Notes under the pieces: generated by a model
Databases searched by the model: none
Told to the model about the DNA's origin: nothing
What the model saw: only the letters and a program-made list of their open reading frames with translations
NCBI GenBank assembly: GCA_964451415.1
Contig: CAYVHU010000001.1
Span: 236,064 to 300,063, forward strand
Length of the DNA stretch: 64,000 bases
Direction: 5' to 3'
Origin: CAYVHU01 sp964451415
GTDB lineage: Bacteria; Pseudomonadota; Alphaproteobacteria; Rhodospirillales; Magnetovibrionaceae
In this document: piece after piece, positions 42,544 through 52,104 of the stretch
How positions within the stretch are numbered: position 1 is the stretch's first letter
Layout: each line of letters begins with the position of its first letter
Program-made: the position numbers and the translations under genes

Positions 42544-43260
42544 TCATGACGGAGAGTGCGTACGCAGCAAAGCCAAAAGCGCATCTTGATCCGGCGTGCG
42601 GGCAATTTCGACGGCTCGCCACGGACAATGCAAAATCTTATGCGCAACCGCCGCACTCAGGCAGTAAGCCGTAACCGTGGCAAGCTTATGGCTCAATTGC
42701 GCGGCTGCAACCAACTTACAGAACGCTTCTGCGGTGCGTGGCGAATACAACAAGACGCCATCCACCGCGACATCCTCAAGCGCCCGGCGCGCGGAATCGG
42801 GCAAGGTTTGCGCTTTGCGCGCCACGTAAAGCGTTTCACGCCGGTAGGTAAAGCCCGCCGCCTCAAGCTGTCCGCCCAGGTCACCTGCAAGTTTTGTCCC
42901 CGCCGGGTGCACTAGCGCGCCCGCATCCGGATCGCACGTCGCCTTGATCAAAGCGGCCAGCCCATTCACATCGCCGGAGGCACTTTGAATATCGGAAAAC
43001 CCCCCTGCGCGGGCTGCGCGGGCGGTTGCATCGCCAACGCACAAGGCCGGCAAGTCCCGTTCGTCGCAGCGACGCACAAAGGCTCGCACCGCGTTGGCCG
43101 AGGTAAAGACAACGCCCTGCACGCCATTCATATCAAGCGCATCGCCCGTTATAAAATCAATTTCCAGAAGCGGTGCCGCAATGGCGTCAATGCCGTGCGC
43201 TAATAACAATTCTGCAAGCGCAACGGTCTCCTCATGGGGCCGGGTGAGCAGAACACGCAT
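42544..43260 (-). CDS. hemD: Uroporphyrinogen-III synthase
   Basis: 238 residues from the ATG at 43260; the longer frame overlaps hemC. HemD closes and inverts ring D of hydroxymethylbilane. It is a poorly conserved family; the N-terminal VLLTRPHEETVALAELL, VVFTSANAVRAFVRR and the DGVLLYSPRTAEAF segment are the best marks. hemC is 10 bases upstream. The product feeds both heme and, through sirohydrochlorin, the cobalamin cluster at 6-17 kb. Confidence 0.92.
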   Translation of the reverse strand: MRVLLTRPHEETVALAELLLAHGIDAIAAPLLEIDFITGDALDMNGVQGVVFTSANAVRAFVRRCDERDLPALCVGDATARAARAGGFSDIQSASGDVNGLAALIKATCDPDAGALVHPAGTKLAGDLGGQLEAAGFTYRRETLYVARKAQTLPDSARRALEDVAVDGVLLYSPRTAEAFCKLVAAAQLSHKLATVTAYCLSAAVAHKILHCPWRAVEIARTPDQDALLALLRTHSPS

Positions 43261-43270
43261 GACCCTATCC

Positions 43271-44221
43271 CTACGCCGGAGCGCCCGTGGTGAGAAAATC
43301 GGGACCGATCTTGTCCTTGAGCTCTTGCCCGGCATCACGGCCCAGGGCTTCGGCGGATGCTCGGTCCACCGCGCCTTGACGTTCGACGCGATGGACCTGC
43401 GACCCATCGGGACGGGCCACAAGGCCATGAAAACGTAACGTATCCTTGCCTTCAATGCGCGCATGCGCGGCGATCGGGGTGCGGCACGATCCGTCCAGTA
43501 CACTCAAAAAAGCGCGCTCGGCGCCGACACAAATCATGGTCGGCTCATGGTTGAGCGCCGCCAGATAAGCATTGGCACGCGTATCGTCCGTGCGGCACGT
43601 GATGCCGATAGCGCCCTGGCCCACGGCGGGCAGAAAATCCTCGATGTTCAGGATTTCGGTGGCGACGTGCGCCATATCGAGACGCCTCAAACCCGCCGCC
43701 GCCAACAACGTGCCATCGACGACGCCCGCATCCAATTTTTTCAAACGCGACTGCACGTTGCCACGAAAGGTCACAACCCGCAGGTCAGGCCTGCGCGCGT
43801 TGATCTGCGCTTGACGGCGCAGCGAGGCCGTTCCCACAACCGCGCCCTCGCTCAGATCCCAAAGCGAAGCGGCCTTGTCGGAAATGAACGCGTCGCGCAC
43901 GTCTTCGCGCGCCAGCATGCACGGTAGATGGATGCCGTCCGGCAACCACGTCGGGACGTCCTTCATGGAGTGAACGGCGATGTCAATTTTGCCCGCCAGC
44001 ATGGCGTCGTCGATTTCCTTGGTGAACAGGCCTTTGCCCCCCACATCGGCAAGGGCGCGGTCCAGCACGGCGTCGCCCGTGGTCTTGATGACGACAATTT
44101 CAATGGCGCCGTCCGTAGCCAATTCAGGAAATGCCGTAATCAAAGTATCCCGGGTCTCATGGGCCTGCGCCAAGGCTAGAGGACTGCCGCGGGTGCCGAT
44201 AAAAAGCGGAGATTGGGTCAT
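43271..44221 (-). CDS. hemC: Hydroxymethylbilane synthase (porphobilinogen deaminase)
   Basis: 316 residues from the ATG at 44221; the frame upstream runs into the repeat element and is not conserved. It polymerises four porphobilinogens. GTRGSPLALAQA at the N-terminus, VHSMKDVPT, RRQAQI and the dipyrromethane-cofactor cysteine in LDGSCRTPIAAHA are all present. It is divergent from tsaD, with the 179-bp palindromic element between the two genes. Confidence 0.97.
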   Translation of the reverse strand: MTQSPLFIGTRGSPLALAQAHETRDTLITAFPELATDGAIEIVVIKTTGDAVLDRALADVGGKGLFTKEIDDAMLAGKIDIAVHSMKDVPTWLPDGIHLPCMLAREDVRDAFISDKAASLWDLSEGAVVGTASLRRQAQINARRPDLRVVTFRGNVQSRLKKLDAGVVDGTLLAAAGLRRLDMAHVATEILNIEDFLPAVGQGAIGITCRTDDTRANAYLAALNHEPTMICVGAERAFLSVLDGSCRTPIAAHARIEGKDTLRFHGLVARPDGSQVHRVERQGAVDRASAEALGRDAGQELKDKIGPDFLTTGAPA

Positions 44222-44307
44222 AAAATAAAACGTCCTTATCGAAGACTGTAATGAATGCTGGTTTCCGGGACCCGCCTTGACATAAAGTCCAGACGAATAC
44301 GCAGGCT

Positions 44308-44486
44308 TAGGGTCCAAACTCATTCAAATGACACTCTTTAGCGCCACACCTTTTTTCTTTGGCAAGAATGCTGCCAGACGGCGTCGATATCTTTTGAAAA
44401 TAAACCATATTTCCTGCAAGCTATCTCCTTGTCTAATGGCATTCTTGCCAAACTAAAGCGTATCATTTGAATAAGTTTGGACCCTA
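44308..44486. mobile_element. 179-bp palindromic (MITE-like) element between hemC and tsaD
   Basis: The ends are 34-bp inverted repeats, 44308-44341 and 44453-44486, beginning TAGGGTCCAAACT and ending CTTTAG, with three mismatches. Inside, TTTGGCAAGAATGC (44359-44372) and its complement at 44439-44452 form a second, nested inverted repeat. There is no coding capacity. The outer sequence is shared with the copy at 32878-32922. It could be a non-autonomous mobile element or a dispersed regulatory repeat; no clear target duplication is visible. Its right end supplies the TAGGA ribosome-binding site of tsaD. Confidence 0.75.
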
Positions 44487-44497
44487 GGACCTTATAC

Positions 44498-45556
44498 ATG
44501 ATCGTTTTGGGCATCGAAACCAGTTGTGACGAAACCGCAGCCGCCCTGGTTACACAACAACGCGAAATTCTTGCCGACCAGGTGCTGAGCCAGATTGAGC
44601 AACATCGCCCGTTCGGCGGCATCGTACCCGAAGTCGCCGCGCGTGCGCATCTGGAAAATATAGATGCCATGATCGAGGCCGCACTGGACAAAGCCGGCAT
44701 GGACTTCACCGACATCGACGCCGTCGCCGCCACCGGCGGACCCGGACTGATTGGCGGCGTCATCGTCGGCGTCATGACCGCCAAGGCCATCGCCTGCGCC
44801 AGGAACCTGCCGTTCATCGCCGTTAATCATTTGGAAGGACATGCCCTGAGCGCACGGCTCAGTGATAACGTCGCCTTTCCCTATTTACTGTTGCTGGCAT
44901 CCGGGGGACATACGCAATTGCTGGCGGTTCATGGTGTGGGCGACTACACCCGCCTTGGCACCACTATCGACGACGCCTTGGGGGAGGCCTTCGACAAGAC
45001 CGCCCAAATTCTCGGCTTGGGCTATCCCGGCGGACCGCCCATCGAAGCGGCGGCGAAACAAGGCGATGCCCAGCGCTTCGCCCTGCCACGTCCCCTCAAG
45101 GGAAAACCCGGGTGCCATTTTTCATTTTCAGGCCTCAAGGCCGCCCTCAAACGCACCGTGGACGCCTTGCCGCCCGGTGCTTTGCAAACCCGAGATGTCA
45201 ACGATCTGGCGGCAAGTTTTCAGGCGGCGGCGGCGGAAGCGACCGCTGAGCGCACGCGCCGTGCCATCGAAATATTTCGCGACCTTTGCCCAAATGGCAC
45301 AACGCTGGTTGTGGCAGGCGGCGTCGCCGCCAACACGGTCTTACGCGAAACCTTGCAAGATGTGGCGCAAAAACAAGGCCTGAAGCTGGTCGCACCGCCT
45401 TTGAGCCTGTGCACCGATAACGCGGCGATGATCGCTTGGGCGGGGCTTGAACGACTGCAAAAAGGCCTCACGGATTCCCTCGACTTCGCACCACGCCCAC
45501 GTTGGCCCCTGGACCCGGATGCACCGAAGGCCGTGGGGGCGGGGGTTAAAGCCTAA
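44498..45556 (+). CDS. tsaD: tRNA N6-adenosine threonylcarbamoyltransferase
   Basis: 352 residues from the ATG at 44498; a TTG at 44477 inside the repeat element is a less likely start. TsaD transfers the threonylcarbamoyl group to A37 with TsaB and TsaE. MIVLGIETSCDETAAALV is the typical start; metal ligands are in the NHLEGHALS motif (HxEGH) and the late LCTDNAAMIAWAG. AGGVAANTVLRE is the nucleotide-site glycine turn. The gene order hemC / tsaD-gpsA-YciI is conserved in alphaproteobacteria. Confidence 0.97.
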   Translation: MIVLGIETSCDETAAALVTQQREILADQVLSQIEQHRPFGGIVPEVAARAHLENIDAMIEAALDKAGMDFTDIDAVAATGGPGLIGGVIVGVMTAKAIACARNLPFIAVNHLEGHALSARLSDNVAFPYLLLLASGGHTQLLAVHGVGDYTRLGTTIDDALGEAFDKTAQILGLGYPGGPPIEAAAKQGDAQRFALPRPLKGKPGCHFSFSGLKAALKRTVDALPPGALQTRDVNDLAASFQAAAAEATAERTRRAIEIFRDLCPNGTTLVVAGGVAANTVLRETLQDVAQKQGLKLVAPPLSLCTDNAAMIAWAGLERLQKGLTDSLDFAPRPRWPLDPDAPKAVGAGVKA

Positions 45557-45623
45557 GGCTTGCTTCCAACGCGCCGGCGGCGCATATATCTTAGCGTCTC
45601 TTTTGTCAGGGGAGCATCGGGCG

Positions 45624-46619
45624 TTGAACTTTCAAACCATCGGTATTATCGGCGCCGGCGCATGGGGCACGGCCCTGGCAACGGCGGCGCGCCGCGCCGG
45701 GCGCGACGTGGTGCTGTACGCCCACGAAGCAGAGGTGGCGCAGACCATCAACACGCATCACGTCAATGAGGCTTTTTTGCCCGGCGTCACCCTCGATCCC
45801 GCAATTCGCGCCACCGCCGAAATCGCCGACGCCGTGCGCGCCGATGCCGTAATGCTGGTCGCGCCGGCTCAGTTCTTACGCACCGTCGTGCAAGCGGCAC
45901 GACCCCATTGGCGACGCGGCGCACCCGCCGTCATCTGTTCCAAGGGAATCGAGCAAGACACTTATAAATTCATGAGCGACGTGGTCTGCGAAACCCTAGG
46001 CGATCTCGCCCCCATTGCGGTGCTCAGCGGCCCGACCTTCGCCATGGAAGTGGCCCGCGACCTGCCCACCGCCGTGACTCTGGCGTGCGCGGACGAAGCC
46101 ATCGGACAAAATCTGGGACAAGCCCTGAGCGCGCGCTGCTTTCGCACCTATTACACGGCGGATATAATGGGCGCGCAATTGGGCGGTGCGCTCAAGAACG
46201 TGATCGCCATCGCATGCGGGATCGTCGAAGGCCGCAGCCTGGGCGACAACACGCGCGCCGCGTTAATTACGCGCGGTCTTGCGGAAATCGCGCGTCTGGG
46301 GGCCGTCTTGGGAGCCCATGAACGCACGCTCATGGGGCTTTCGGGCCTGGGCGACCTGACGTTGACGTGCAACGCCATGCAATCGCGCAATTTTTCGTTG
46401 GGCGTCGCCCTGGGCCAGGGCCGTGCCCTTGAGAACATTCTGGCGGAACGCAGGGCCGTCACGGAAGGCGTGCACACGGCTAGCGTCGCCGCCGCGATCG
46501 CAAGGCGCGAACAAGTGGATATGCCCATCTGTCAGGCCGTAGACGGTGTGATCAACTTGAGCGTCGATCTCGATGCGGTTATCGACGGGTTGTTGAGCCG
46601 CCCCTTAAATGTCGAATAA
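45624..46619 (+). CDS. gpsA: NAD(P)-dependent glycerol-3-phosphate dehydrogenase
   Basis: 331 residues from a TTG at 45624 with GGGGAG nine bases upstream. No ATG is available near the conserved start IGIIGAGAWGTALA, and longer frames overlap tsaD. GpsA makes sn-glycerol 3-phosphate for phospholipids. The Rossmann GAGAWG loop, SKGIE, SGPTFAMEVA and the catalytic-lysine segment GALKNVIAIACGI are present. Confidence 0.95.
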   Translation: MNFQTIGIIGAGAWGTALATAARRAGRDVVLYAHEAEVAQTINTHHVNEAFLPGVTLDPAIRATAEIADAVRADAVMLVAPAQFLRTVVQAARPHWRRGAPAVICSKGIEQDTYKFMSDVVCETLGDLAPIAVLSGPTFAMEVARDLPTAVTLACADEAIGQNLGQALSARCFRTYYTADIMGAQLGGALKNVIAIACGIVEGRSLGDNTRAALITRGLAEIARLGAVLGAHERTLMGLSGLGDLTLTCNAMQSRNFSLGVALGQGRALENILAERRAVTEGVHTASVAAAIARREQVDMPICQAVDGVINLSVDLDAVIDGLLSRPLNVE

Positions 46620-46649
46620 CCGTACTTTTTGAGGAAAAAATAGCACGCC

Positions 46650-46964
46650 ATGAAATTTGCCATCTTTTGCATCGACAAGGCCGACGCGGCCGATCTTCGC
46701 ACCGCCAACCGTCCAGCACACCTCACATACCTGAACGGTGAAGCCGAACGGGTCGTGCTGGCGGGTCCGACCTTGAGCGACGATATGCTCGCCATGAGCG
46801 GAAGTTTGCTGATTATGAACTTTCCCGACCTGGACGCCGCACAAAACTTCGCCGCCAACGATCCCTATAATAAGGCCGGGCTCTTCGAATCCGTAACCGT
46901 CCGACCCTGGAAACAGGTTCTTCCCTTGCCGCAGCCCGACAATTCTTCAATAATCCCATCTTGA
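46650..46964 (+). CDS. YciI-like protein
   Basis: 104 residues of the YCII family, a dimeric ferredoxin-like fold. The conserved His is in NRPAHLTYLN and the Asp in NDPYNKAGLFESV; ETVTVRPWKQV-like sequence ends the domain. The family is related to muconolactone isomerases, with no settled function. GAGGAA lies upstream of the ATG. Its place after gpsA is conserved in alphaproteobacteria. Confidence 0.92.
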   Translation: MKFAIFCIDKADAADLRTANRPAHLTYLNGEAERVVLAGPTLSDDMLAMSGSLLIMNFPDLDAAQNFAANDPYNKAGLFESVTVRPWKQVLPLPQPDNSSIIPS

Positions 46965-47003
46965 GTTGCGAACCTGATCGCCAGTCCTGGGAGAGGCTTA
47001 TCC

Positions 47004-48959
47004 ATGAACGAGCAATTGATTTTTCCGGTCCCGAGCACCATTGCCGAAACGGCATGGGTAAACCACAACAAATATCTTGAAATGTATCAAGCCTCGATCC
47101 GTGATGCGTCCGGCTTCTGGGGCGAGCATGGCAAGCGGCTAGATTGGATCAAGCCCTACAGCCAGGTCAAAGACGTCAATTTCACCACCCCGGGCGTGCA
47201 CATCAAATGGTTCGCCGACGGCACGCTGAACGCGTCCGTCAACTGCATCGATCGCCACTTAGCGCAGCGTGCCGACCAAACCGCCATCATCTGGGAAGGC
47301 AACGACCCCGATGTTTCCAAAAACGTCACCTATCAAGTTCTCCATGACGAAGTGTGCCGGTTCGCCAACGCCTTGAAAGCACGAGGTGTTAAAAAAGGCA
47401 GCGTGGTCACGATCTATATGCCCATGATCCTGGAAGCCGCCTACGCCATGTTAGCGTGTGCACGCATCGGTGCGATCCATTCGGTGGTGTTCGGCGGCTT
47501 TTCCCCCGACGCCCTCGCCGGACGCATTCGCGATTGCCATTCAAACTGCCTTATCACCGCCGATGAAGGCATGCGCGGTCCCAAGGCGATCCCCCTCAAA
47601 GCCAACGCTGACGCCGCCGTCGCTCAATGTCCCGACGTGGACACGGTCTTCGTGATCAAAAACACCGGCGGCGCCATCGATTGGAACGAGGCACATGACG
47701 TCTGGTATCATGAAGCCGTCGCGAACGTTCCCGCCACCTGCGAGGCGGAAGAAATGAACGCCGAAGACCCCTTGTTCATTCTTTACACATCCGGTTCGAC
47801 CGGCAAACCCAAGGGCGTTCTGCACACCACTGGCGGCTACATGGTCTATGCCGCGATGACGCATCAATATGTGTTCGACTACCATGACGGCGATGTGTAC
47901 TGGTGTACGGCTGATGTGGGCTGGGTCACGGGCCACAGTTATATCGTTTACGGTCCATTGGCCAACGGGGCCACCACTTTGATGTTCGAGGGCGTGCCCA
48001 ACTATCCCGATATGTCGCGCTTCTGGCAGGTGTGCGACAAGCACAAGGTCAATATTTTCTACACCGCGCCCACCGCCATCCGCGCCTTGATGCGCCATGG
48101 CGACGAACCGGTGAAAAAAACCTCGCGCCGTTCCCTGCGCGTGCTGGGAACGGTGGGCGAGCCCATCAATCCCGAAGCCTGGCGCTGGTACTACAATGTG
48201 GTCGGCGAAGGGCGTTGCCCCATCGTCGACACCTGGTGGCAGACGGAAACCGGCGGCATTATGATCACCCCGTTACCGGGCGCTACGGCGCTCAAGCCCG
48301 GTTCTGCGGCGCAACCCTTTTTCGGTATCGACCCCGTCATTGTCGATGCCGACGGCAACACGCTGGAGGGTGCATGCGAAGGCAACCTGTGCATCCAAGA
48401 CAGCTGGCCCGGACAAATGCGTTCGATCTACGGCGACCATGAGCGCTTTGAAAAAACGTATTTTTCCACTTACAAAGGCAAGTACTTTGCTGGCGACGGA
48501 TGTCGCCGCGACGAGGACGGCTATTACTGGATCACCGGCCGGGTCGATGATGTGATCAACGTCTCCGGCCACCGCATGGGCACAGCGGAAGTGGAAAGCG
48601 CCCTGGTCGCCCACGCCAAAGTCGCAGAAGCCGCCGTGGTCGGTGCCCCACACGAGATCAAGGGTCAGGGTATTTATGCTTACGTCACCTTGAATGCCGG
48701 GGTCGAACCGGAAGACGAACTGAAGGCCGAATTGGTGAAATGGGTACGCCAGGAAATCGGACCCATCGCCAGTCCTGACTGGATCCAATTCGCACCCAGT
48801 CTGCCGAAAACACGTTCCGGTAAAATCATGCGTCGCATCTTGAGAAAAATCGCCAAAAATGAATATTCCGATCTGGGCGACACCTCCACCCTTGCCGAAC
48901 CCGCCGTGGTGGAAGATCTGATTGGAAATCGTCAAAATCGTGAGAAGACGCCTGCATGA
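47004..48959 (+). CDS. acs: Acetyl-CoA synthetase
   Basis: 651 residues, full length. It activates acetate to acetyl-CoA through acetyl-AMP. The ANL adenylation motif is YTSGSTGKPKGV (about 265-276), with WWQTETGG further on, and the C-terminal catalytic lysine, the usual target of regulatory acetylation, lies in KTRSGKIMRRILRKIA. The ATG follows GGGAGAGG. It provides acetyl-CoA that could feed PHB or the TCA cycle. rsmB begins 48 bases after its stop. Confidence 0.97.
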   Translation: MNEQLIFPVPSTIAETAWVNHNKYLEMYQASIRDASGFWGEHGKRLDWIKPYSQVKDVNFTTPGVHIKWFADGTLNASVNCIDRHLAQRADQTAIIWEGNDPDVSKNVTYQVLHDEVCRFANALKARGVKKGSVVTIYMPMILEAAYAMLACARIGAIHSVVFGGFSPDALAGRIRDCHSNCLITADEGMRGPKAIPLKANADAAVAQCPDVDTVFVIKNTGGAIDWNEAHDVWYHEAVANVPATCEAEEMNAEDPLFILYTSGSTGKPKGVLHTTGGYMVYAAMTHQYVFDYHDGDVYWCTADVGWVTGHSYIVYGPLANGATTLMFEGVPNYPDMSRFWQVCDKHKVNIFYTAPTAIRALMRHGDEPVKKTSRRSLRVLGTVGEPINPEAWRWYYNVVGEGRCPIVDTWWQTETGGIMITPLPGATALKPGSAAQPFFGIDPVIVDADGNTLEGACEGNLCIQDSWPGQMRSIYGDHERFEKTYFSTYKGKYFAGDGCRRDEDGYYWITGRVDDVINVSGHRMGTAEVESALVAHAKVAEAAVVGAPHEIKGQGIYAYVTLNAGVEPEDELKAELVKWVRQEIGPIASPDWIQFAPSLPKTRSGKIMRRILRKIAKNEYSDLGDTSTLAEPAVVEDLIGNRQNREKTPA

Positions 48960-49007
48960 TTGCGCGCTCAGATCGGTATCGAAACGAATATTTGGACAAA
49001 AAACAGT

Positions 49008-50282
49008 ATGCCCCGCGCCGTTGCCGCTGATCTTATCGATGCCGTACTGAACCGCAGCCGCCTTTTAGATGAAGCCCTGGATCAAACACCCGCTTTCACC
49101 AAACTGGCGGAACGCGATCGTGCCCTGGTTTCCCTGCTGGTGCGGACTTTCTTGCGTCATTTAGGGGAAATTGATGCCGTAATCGACGCATTCTTGGACA
49201 AACCCTTGGGAAAAAGGGGTCGGAGCGCGCACAACGTAATACGCATCGGCATCACGCAACTTTTGTTTTTGGATATCCCCGAACACGCCGCCGTGGATAC
49301 AGCCGTCAGCCTGTGCCGGGGCGGGGCTCTTGCGCCGTACCGCAAACTCGTTAATGCCATCTTGCGCCGCGCACAACGCGAAGGCACGGCGCTTCTCGCC
49401 ACATTGGACAAGGCACGGCTCAATACGCCGGATTGGCTGTGGCAAAGCTGGACCCGCGCTTATGGTGAAGAAACAACCCGCGCCATTGCGGCCCAACACC
49501 TCCTTGAGCCGCCCCTTGATCTCACGCTCAAGACCGACCCTGAACATTGGGCCGAAAAACTGGATGCACGCCTGATGCCCACCGGCACGGTACGGTTCGC
49601 TCGCCACGTTTCCGTTACGAAGCTGGAAGGTTTTGCGGACGGTGCATGGTGGGTTCAGGACCTGGCGGCAAGTCTGCCCGCACGCCTGTTGGGCGACGTT
49701 ACGGGTCTGAATGTCATCGACCTGTGTTGCGCCCCGGGCGGAAAAACCTTGGAATTGGCCTCCTTTGGCGCACATGTTACCGCCGTGGACCGATCGGAAA
49801 AACGCCTGCAACGGGTCGCCTCGAATTTGCAAAGAACCCGGTTGAACGCCAATGTCATCACGGCAAACGCCGAAACGTGGCGACCGCCCGAATTGGCGGA
49901 TGCGGTATTACTGGACGCGCCTTGTTCTGCAACCGGAACAATACGGCGTCACCCCGACGTTCCCTATCTGAAAACACAAAACGATGTGATCAAACTGGCG
50001 AACCTGCAAGGCCGCTTGCTGCGCGCCGCCGTGGATATGGTCCGGCCCGGAGGTGCGATCGTTTATTGCACCTGTTCGCTTCAACCCGAGGAAGGTCCCG
50101 AGCAGATCGCGGCCCTGTTGCAGACGGATGCACCCGTAAAATTGGATCCGATTCAGCGCGAAGATGCGGGCCTCCCGGGCACAACCATTACGGCGCAGGG
50201 ATTCCTGCGCACGCTACCCTGTCACCTTGGTGACCAAGGCGGCATGGACGGTTTTTTTGCCGCCCGCTTACGGCGCTTGTAA
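49008..50282 (+). CDS. rsmB: 16S rRNA (cytosine-C5) methyltransferase RsmB/Sun
   Basis: 424 residues from the ATG at 49008. The N-terminal NusB-like RNA-binding domain (about 1-130) precedes the methyltransferase domain with the SAM loop DLCCAPGGKTLELA (about 244-257), the first catalytic DAPCSATGT and the nucleophile region CTCSLQPEEG. It makes m5C967 in 16S rRNA. The following heparinase-like gene is a conserved neighbour in alphaproteobacteria. Confidence 0.94.
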   Translation: MPRAVAADLIDAVLNRSRLLDEALDQTPAFTKLAERDRALVSLLVRTFLRHLGEIDAVIDAFLDKPLGKRGRSAHNVIRIGITQLLFLDIPEHAAVDTAVSLCRGGALAPYRKLVNAILRRAQREGTALLATLDKARLNTPDWLWQSWTRAYGEETTRAIAAQHLLEPPLDLTLKTDPEHWAEKLDARLMPTGTVRFARHVSVTKLEGFADGAWWVQDLAASLPARLLGDVTGLNVIDLCCAPGGKTLELASFGAHVTAVDRSEKRLQRVASNLQRTRLNANVITANAETWRPPELADAVLLDAPCSATGTIRRHPDVPYLKTQNDVIKLANLQGRLLRAAVDMVRPGGAIVYCTCSLQPEEGPEQIAALLQTDAPVKLDPIQREDAGLPGTTITAQGFLRTLPCHLGDQGGMDGFFAARLRRL

Positions 50283-50360
50283 ACTCTTGAATCTACCATT
50301 GTTTTTTGTCTGTGACGGCAACCCTTGCGCGCCCGGATCAAGGCTGTTACCCATCAAGGC

Positions 50361-52061
50361 ATGACCCACACTCCCGACCCGCCGCGGATCCCCGCTTCGC
50401 GTACGCCTGCGCGTGTCGCATCGCAGCACCCAACCTCCACGCATGGTGGCGGTTTTCCATCCAGCGCCCTTTATCGTTTCTTGCTGCTGGGCCGCACCCC
50501 GGAAGGCGTGCGCATCCAGGTTCCTGAACTGTGGCCAGGAAATTCAGACGACGGGCGCGGAAACCTGAGCGGCATCTTCCGTCTGGGCCATGAAAGCCAT
50601 CGCCTGAGCAACGCCGCCGAACCACCGCAAAACGCCTCGCAAACTTGGCAGGCCTGGTTCCATGCCCACGGCTGGCTCGCCGACCTACGGGCCCTGAGCG
50701 GCGAAGAAGACGGCGGGAAAGCACCCTATTTTGCCCGCGAATGGGTCTCCACATGGCTTGACGCCAACACAAAATGGTCGGACGTGGCGTGGGCCCCCGA
50801 GGTGGCGGCACAACGCATCGTCAACTGGATTCACGCGTGGCCGTTTCTGGTACGCAACGACAGCGCAGGAACCTTCGAAAAACGGCTGCGTCGGGCCATC
50901 GGGCGTGATAGCCGCCATATTTTCAAATCTCCACCGAAACGAAGCCAGGGTTTTGCGTATTTGCGCACCGTCAAAGCTCAGGTTTTCGCCGCCACGGTTT
51001 TGTGGGAAAATAAAAAACGTCTGCACGCAGCCTTAAAGCATCTTGAAGAGGCCATCACCGCCCAAGTGTTGCCCGACGGCGGGCACATAGAACGCAATCC
51101 GGAACGTCTGAGCACCGTCCTTGCGGACCTGCTGGAATTGAAAGCACTGTTCAGCATCACTCAAGAACAAATACACGCAAAGTATCTAGACACCGGCATT
51201 TTGCAAAACGCCATCGACCGCGCCGCCCCCATGTTGCGCGTCCTGTGTCATCCTGACGGCGCGCTCGCCGTTTTCAATGGCGGCCTGGAAGGCGATTCAG
51301 GCGAACTGGATCAAATCCTGGCGCAAACCGACCCCACCACCACAACTCCCCCGCACCGTGCGCCTTATTCAGGCTTTCAGCACCTGAACGCGGGGACGAC
51401 CCATATAATCATGGATTGCGGTAAACCCGCAGCGGCGGGGCAACACCACCATGCCGGTGTGCTTAGTTTCGAAATGAGTGCAGGAACCCAACGCCTGATC
51501 GTCAACTGCGGCGCGCGAAACGAACTGGACGATCCTTGGCGCACCGCCCTCGCAGCCACGGCCGCTCATTCCACGCTCAGCGTCAACGATACGTCATCGG
51601 CGGCATCCGCGCAAAACGGAACCTTGCGCCGAGGACCGCAAGCCGTAACCTGCAAACGCCGCGACAGTGATGACGGTATCGTGGTCGAAACCAGCCACGA
51701 CGGTTACATGAACGCCTTTGGCCTGACCCATCACCGCGCCATTTTCATCGCACCCGGTGGTCTTGATGTGCGTGGGGAAGATCGGCTGGTCGGCACGGGC
51801 GGCGAATATTTTGCCATCCGCTTCCATCTTCATCCAGACGTCAAAGCCTCGTTGCTGGGAAACGGCGCAGGAGCTTTGCTGCGTTTTGGTTTTCGCCACA
51901 AGGAAACATGGCGGTTGCGCATCTCAAGCGGAGAAGTCGCCCTCAAGGAAAGTGTTTATCTGGGCCGTGCGGGGGAAGCCCGCCGCAGCGAACAAATCGT
52001 CATTTCGGGACCGTTAACGGGAAATGGAACGCTGGTAAAATGGGCGCTCAATCGCGAATAA
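50361..52061 (+). CDS. Heparinase II/III-family protein
   Basis: 566 residues from the ATG at 50361. The N-terminal half is alpha-helical (about 80-270), and the C-terminal Heparinase_II_III-like beta-sandwich starts near 325 with HHHAGVLSFEMSAGTQRLIVNCG, where the His and Tyr/His residues of the lyase site are expected. No signal peptide is visible, so the true substrate may not be a heparin-like glycan. The gene is typically placed between rsmB and purH; here two glycan genes separate it from purH. Confidence 0.88.
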   Translation: MTHTPDPPRIPASRTPARVASQHPTSTHGGGFPSSALYRFLLLGRTPEGVRIQVPELWPGNSDDGRGNLSGIFRLGHESHRLSNAAEPPQNASQTWQAWFHAHGWLADLRALSGEEDGGKAPYFAREWVSTWLDANTKWSDVAWAPEVAAQRIVNWIHAWPFLVRNDSAGTFEKRLRRAIGRDSRHIFKSPPKRSQGFAYLRTVKAQVFAATVLWENKKRLHAALKHLEEAITAQVLPDGGHIERNPERLSTVLADLLELKALFSITQEQIHAKYLDTGILQNAIDRAAPMLRVLCHPDGALAVFNGGLEGDSGELDQILAQTDPTTTTPPHRAPYSGFQHLNAGTTHIIMDCGKPAAAGQHHHAGVLSFEMSAGTQRLIVNCGARNELDDPWRTALAATAAHSTLSVNDTSSAASAQNGTLRRGPQAVTCKRRDSDDGIVVETSHDGYMNAFGLTHHRAIFIAPGGLDVRGEDRLVGTGGEYFAIRFHLHPDVKASLLGNGAGALLRFGFRHKETWRLRISSGEVALKESVYLGRAGEARRSEQIVISGPLTGNGTLVKWALNRE

Positions 52062-52104
52062 ACATGATTCTGATCCGAAACGACCCCTGAAAAAGGAGGC
52101 CCCA

